Assembly: GCF_042676045.1 (NCBI RefSeq)
Contig: NZ_JBHTJV010000002.1
Coordinates: forward strand, 434,001 to 498,000
Length of the DNA stretch: 64,000 nt
Source: Pseudahrensia aquimaris
GTDB lineage: Bacteria > Pseudomonadota > Alphaproteobacteria > Rhizobiales > Rhizobiaceae
Reading direction: 5' to 3'
Shown piece by piece: positions 61,201 to 64,000 of this stretch. The position numbers and the translations under genes were made by a program. The notes below the pieces were generated by a model. It saw nothing but the letters and a program-made list of their open reading frames with translations. It was not told the DNA's origin and ran no database searches. The number at the start of each line of letters is the position of its first letter. Within the stretch, counting starts at the first letter, position 1.

Positions 61201-61987
61201 TTTTCGTCAGAGGTCGGAAATCACCGCTGAAAATGCGGTGAATTTGATCGAAAGACTGGCTGGCCGGAGGGATCTCGACGGCCATGCCCATGTCTTCCAT
61301 CTCTCCGATCCAATGATCGAAAATCGGCGCTATACACCGGGCCAAGACGCACCTTTGAGTGAGTGGCTGAGCCATTTGTTGGCCAACGAATTGAAAGGCG
61401 GAACACTCGTCCAGCCGTCATTTTTGGGAACAGACAACAGCCGCCTCCTCGCTTCAATGAGGCAAGCCCAGCGAGACGGATGGGACGTTACAGGCAGTGT
61501 TCAGGTAGAAGGTAGTTGCACTGTTGAAGACTTGGTAGTGCTGCGACAGGCAGGTGTTGTTTCCGTTCGGCTGAACATGCTGGGCCAGCAAAATCCAGTA
61601 TTGGACCGGCCCCTTGTTGAGCGGATCATTGCCGCCCAGTTAGCAATTGAACTACACGCGCCAGCAAAAGAGACCATGACCATCGCCCCCCAGATCATGG
61701 CGCGTGGCGGGTGTTTGATACTGGACCATTATGGACTGGCAGAATCTGCCGAAACACTCAAAGTGTTGGCCAGCTTAAGCCATGACGGACTTCTCTTCGT
61801 AAAAGCCTCGGCCCCTTACCGGCTGCCCATAGCCGATGCCGACCAAGCAGAAGCCGTAAGAGAATTCACGATCATGCTGCGCGAAGAACTTGGAGAGAAC
61901 AGGCTGATCTACGGAAGCGATTGGCCTCATACACAACATCCTCAAATTCTGAGTTTTCAGTCGGCGTTTGAAAGCGTGCTGCAATAG
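61169..61987 (+). CDS. Amidohydrolase, 2-pyrone-4,6-dicarboxylate-hydrolase-like (family 2)
   Basis: A 272-residue TIM-barrel hydrolase with DGHAHVF (HxH, about 37-43), NRRYTPGQDAPLSEWLSHLL, GTLVQPSFLGTDNS and the Asp motif GSDWPHTQHP near the end. The family opens lactones and pyrone rings in aromatic and sugar-acid breakdown, and often accompanies TRAP transporters. The family start is usually only a few residues before the DxHxH motif, while here ATG 61169 adds 36 residues that are antisense to the GntR remnant, so the native start may be lost or may be GTG 61238 or TTG 61244. Confidence 0.82.
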   Translation: MLDATEKKRDFFRQRSEITAENAVNLIERLAGRRDLDGHAHVFHLSDPMIENRRYTPGQDAPLSEWLSHLLANELKGGTLVQPSFLGTDNSRLLASMRQAQRDGWDVTGSVQVEGSCTVEDLVVLRQAGVVSVRLNMLGQQNPVLDRPLVERIIAAQLAIELHAPAKETMTIAPQIMARGGCLILDHYGLAESAETLKVLASLSHDGLLFVKASAPYRLPIADADQAEAVREFTIMLREELGENRLIYGSDWPHTQHPQILSFQSAFESVLQ

Positions 61988-62056
61988 GTTTGTGCAATCG
62001 GATTGCGTCATCACCGTCAGCCTCATTCGGCACCAGGCGGGCAGGGCGTTGCGGGC

Positions 62057-62704
62057 TCATGCCATTTCCGGCCTGTCAACTTCACCATTCATCTTGAACG
62101 CTGTGGCGTGACGGTCGATGGCGGCTCGAGCAGCTGAGAGTTTCTCATCCGCTTTGGACATTAACTGATCGGCTTCAACAACGTGCACGGTTTTGATCCC
62201 AATGAATCCCAAAACGTGCCGCATATAGCCGGTTGCGAAGTCGATGTCGGAATCGATAACTGTGCCGCCTGAAGCAACAATCAAATAGGTCGGACGATCC
62301 GGTGCTAAAGGCTGCGGCCCGTTTTCAGTATAGGTGAAGGTGCGGCCAAAACGGGCCACCTGATCAATCCAGAGTTTCAACTGAGCCGAAACAGAGAAAT
62401 TGTAGATGGGAACGGTGATGACGATGGCATCTGCCGACATAAATTCATCGACAATTTCGTCCGAAATCGCCAGTGCTGCGTTGCTTTCGTCGCTGCGTTC
62501 GTCCTCAACGGTGTAGGCAGCTTCAAACCACGCCTCATCGACAACTGGCGGGACATTGCTTGTCAGATCGCGGGTAATAACCGTCGCATCAGGAAACCGG
62601 GTGGTCAGTTGTTTGATCATACGATCAGCCAGTGGGCGGGAGTGGGACTGTTTGGAGCGGCCTGACGAATCGATGCGCAAGATGGTTGGAGCGGAAGGGG
62701 TCAT
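62057..62704 (-). CDS. azoR: FMN-dependent NADH-azoreductase
   Basis: A 215-residue flavodoxin-fold protein: LRIDSSGRSKQSHSRPLADR near the start (FMN phosphate loop), VPIYNFSVSAQLKLWIDQVA with FGRTFTYTENGP in the middle and VASGG. AzoR reduces azo dyes and quinones with two NADH-derived hydride transfers. It is divergent from a TetR-family gene, and the gap between them has two copies of a GATCGGTTA motif, so it is probably TetR-controlled. Confidence 0.92.
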   Translation of the reverse strand: MTPSAPTILRIDSSGRSKQSHSRPLADRMIKQLTTRFPDATVITRDLTSNVPPVVDEAWFEAAYTVEDERSDESNAALAISDEIVDEFMSADAIVITVPIYNFSVSAQLKLWIDQVARFGRTFTYTENGPQPLAPDRPTYLIVASGGTVIDSDIDFATGYMRHVLGFIGIKTVHVVEADQLMSKADEKLSAARAAIDRHATAFKMNGEVDRPEMA

Positions 62705-62726
62705 ATTGGTTGCCTTGAATTATTGA

Positions 62727-62742
62727 ACTGATCGGTTAGTAA
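62727..62742. promoter_or_regulatory. Candidate TetR operator, azoR side
   Basis: ACTGATCGGTTAGTAA holds the shared GATCGGTTA (62730-62738) and partial dyad symmetry (ACT ... AGT). It lies 22 bases before the azoR start. Confidence 0.55.
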
Positions 62743-62774
62743 TACATATTCAACAAGCCAGTCAAGAATTTTAG

Positions 62775-62790
62775 AACGATCGGTTAATAA
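62775..62790. promoter_or_regulatory. Candidate TetR operator, tetR side
   Basis: AACGATCGGTTAATAA repeats the GATCGGTTA motif (62778-62786) in the same orientation 48 bases from the first copy, directly ahead of the regulator's start codon. Confidence 0.55.
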
Positions 62791-62791
62791 A

Positions 62792-63409
62792 ATGACGTCA
62801 GCGGACGATATCTCGCCCACAACACAGCTGAAAAAACCGCGTGGGCGCCCCCGCAAAAGCTGTAAGGAAGATTTGCTGGACAGTGCCATGCAAGTGTTTT
62901 GGCTGAAGGGCTATGAAGCGACATCCATGAGCGACCTCACCGATGCGATGAATATGTCTCGTCCCTCTTTCTACAACACGTTTGCCTCTAAGGAGGCGCT
63001 GTTTCTGCAAGTGCTGGATCGTTATGGTGAGACCATTGGAATGGAGCCTTTGCGCGCTATGCAAGGCAAGGAAGATATCCGCGAGGCGGTAGAAGCGTTT
63101 CTTCGAACCTCACTGGAAAACAATACAAAGCCCGGCGCACCTACCGGCTGCCTTTACGCATGTGCTGCTGCAACGAGCGCCGGTGTGGTGGACGGCGTAC
63201 GGGAGCGGATTGCAGCGGTCCTTGCAGGCGGGAAGAGTGGTCTGATTGCACAACTTCAAGGCATTCCAAACGCTGCAGCGAAGGCGCAGCTCGCCATCGA
63301 CTTCATGAACGCCCAAGCGCTTCGTGCGCGAGCCGGTGAAACGAGACAGAGTCTGTTGGCAACTCTTCCTGATCGCGTCGAGGCTGTAATGTCTAATCTC
63401 GCTCGGTGA
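62792..63409 (+). CDS. TetR/AcrR-family regulator
   Basis: A 205-residue repressor. After an AT-hook-like basic start (KKPRGRPRKS) comes the TetR HTH (about 22-68): LLDSAMQVFWLKGYEATSMS, DLTDAMNMSRPSFYNTFASK, then EALFLQVLDRY. The C-terminal ligand domain has ACAAATSAG as in the quinone/azo-sensing members. It is divergent from azoR, with two operator-like repeats in the gap. Confidence 0.92.
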   Translation: MTSADDISPTTQLKKPRGRPRKSCKEDLLDSAMQVFWLKGYEATSMSDLTDAMNMSRPSFYNTFASKEALFLQVLDRYGETIGMEPLRAMQGKEDIREAVEAFLRTSLENNTKPGAPTGCLYACAAATSAGVVDGVRERIAAVLAGGKSGLIAQLQGIPNAAAKAQLAIDFMNAQALRARAGETRQSLLATLPDRVEAVMSNLAR

Positions 63410-63752
63410 AGTTGTCTTGGAAGTGAAAGCCGAAGGGGACGCACACCGGGCGATAGGCCAATTCATCTTATATGTGGCCTGTTTTGTAATTCCATTGGTG
63501 GCTCGCAAGTCGGTTTATGCCGTTACCGAGTAACATCACGCAGATGGCATGGACCCCAACCATTGTCCCATGATCCTCTACTCACAGTTTATGCGAAGCG
63601 CGTTTCATAGCCCGACATTTACGCTGTCAATCTCGCAGCGAACCCACCTGCATGGATTGGAAGGCCACAGTTTATCGCACGCGCCGAAAATATCGGGCTC
63701 TTGCTGTATCCCGGTTATGTGTTCGGCATTTGTGATTGGTATTGTTCTATCG
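63410..63752. other. Gene-poor stretch with a possible coding relic
   Basis: This 343-base gap has no intact gene. One plus-strand frame is open for 56 codons (63611-63781) between TAG and TAA, with a protein-like composition (for example AVNLAANPPAWIGRPQFIA), and could be the 3' relic of a lost gene. Its end overlaps the neighbouring amidohydrolase. No family was recognised with confidence. Confidence 0.3.
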
Positions 63753-64000
63753 TCAACCAAACAACCGATGAGGCGTTGTAACGAAGACAGCTTCTTGAAA
63801 CTCTGGCTCTATCCAACCCAATACTTGTTCCGTCAGTTCAATATCGTTGGGCTTGTCATCGGGGGCATTGAGAATGTGAGGCCAATTCGATCCCCAGACA
63901 ACCCGGTCGGGCCTGTGGTCCAAAAGTTCGCGTGCAATGGCAGCAACATCTGCGAAGTCTGGCGCACCTGAGCGCGAAAACTCATAGGGCGCGGCAAACT
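63753..64000 (-). CDS. Amidohydrolase family 2, C-terminal end (gene continues beyond window)
   Basis: On the minus strand a frame open at the window edge ends with TGA at 63753-63755. Its 81 visible residues include FADVAAIARELLDHRPDRVV, WGSNWPH (the family's conserved Ser-Asn/Asp-Trp-Pro-His block, with Asn where many have Asp), GWIEPEFQEAVFVTTPHRLF and a final Gly. This is the usual end of 2-pyrone-4,6-dicarboxylate-hydrolase-like enzymes and is related to the amidohydrolase at 61.2-62.0 kb. Asn in place of Asp in the GSDWPH block is normal for PDC-type members, so activity cannot be judged. Confidence 0.8.
   Translation of the reverse strand, partial: FAAPYEFSRSGAPDFADVAAIARELLDHRPDRVVWGSNWPHILNAPDDKPNDIELTEQVLGWIEPEFQEAVFVTTPHRLFG

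Noticed and set aside
63549..63971. Plus-strand ORF of 140 codons at the right end
   Set aside because: Its 3' half is antisense to the clear amidohydrolase C-terminus on the minus strand, which has family motifs.
1..64000. CRISPR array, prophage, insertion sequence, rRNA operon
   Set aside because: No regularly spaced repeats, transposase, integrase, phage structural or rRNA sequences were seen on either strand.

Overview
The window reads as chromosomal DNA of an alphaproteobacterium, most likely of the order Hyphomicrobiales (Rhizobiales). The support is gene content: RcdA (DUF1465), DUF1192 and TrcR (DUF1013) cell-cycle neighbours, an aa3-type oxidase subunit IV, an Omp10-like lipoprotein, an aglEFGAK alpha-glucoside locus, two YdcH/DUF465 proteins beside purEK, and a dense set of ABC and TRAP uptake systems. 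No rRNA, CRISPR array, prophage or insertion sequence was seen. Genus cannot be fixed from sequence reading alone.

Layout. 1-12.9 kb is mostly housekeeping: the 3' part of an MsbA-type exporter, an AraC regulator, a VOC protein, a DUF4336 protein, an ExbB/MotA-like plus OmpA-like pair, suhB and efp, a Sel1-repeat protein, a ThiE-like protein, two DUF465 proteins, purE-purK, rpsU and a TPR lipoprotein. 13-22.5 kb holds envelope and cell-cycle genes: oxidase subunit IV, an Omp10-like lipoprotein, an M3 oligoendopeptidase, an orphan sigma-54 response regulator, a DUF882 exported protein, rcdA, DUF1192, a quinone oxidoreductase and trcR. A CCUCCC-bearing small RNA candidate and CtrA-type TTAA motifs lie between rcdA and DUF1192. 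22.5-31.6 kb holds two divergent sugar-related loci: a polar-amino-acid-type ABC importer co-transcribed with a PfkB kinase, an aldose epimerase and an SDR dehydrogenase, and a ribose/xylose-type ABC importer. 31.8-43.7 kb holds a methyltransferase and the alpha-glucoside locus (aglEFG, aglA, aglK, an SDR) facing aglR, a GH1 beta-glucosidase and a TIGR03084-type protein, with two matching LacI-type operators between them. 43.6-55.4 kb holds a five-gene peptide ABC importer, a YtcJ-like amidohydrolase, a CobW GTPase, a stand-alone BLUF blue-light sensor, a creatininase-family hydrolase, a pirin and a cytochrome b561-YceI fusion. 55.5-64 kb holds a tRNA with anticodon CAU, a dimethylglycine-dehydrogenase-like flavoenzyme, a TRAP transporter, two amidohydrolases, and an azoR/tetR pair.

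Most notable: (1) the TRAP binding-protein gene is broken. Its C-terminal two thirds are fused in frame to the UTRA domain of a GntR regulator that has lost its DNA-binding domain, and the same rearrangement touches the start of the divergent amidohydrolase. (2) All five transporter operons have a strong stem-loop directly after the binding-protein gene and before the first permease gene, with five different sequences. (3) The rcdA upstream region combines CtrA-like boxes with a candidate MmgR/suhB-type sRNA. (4) A tiny ORF with a very strong Shine-Dalgarno sequence and a Cys-rich C-terminus sits between two convergent genes at 58.3 kb. Functional statements rest on recognition of families and motifs by eye; no database search was run.
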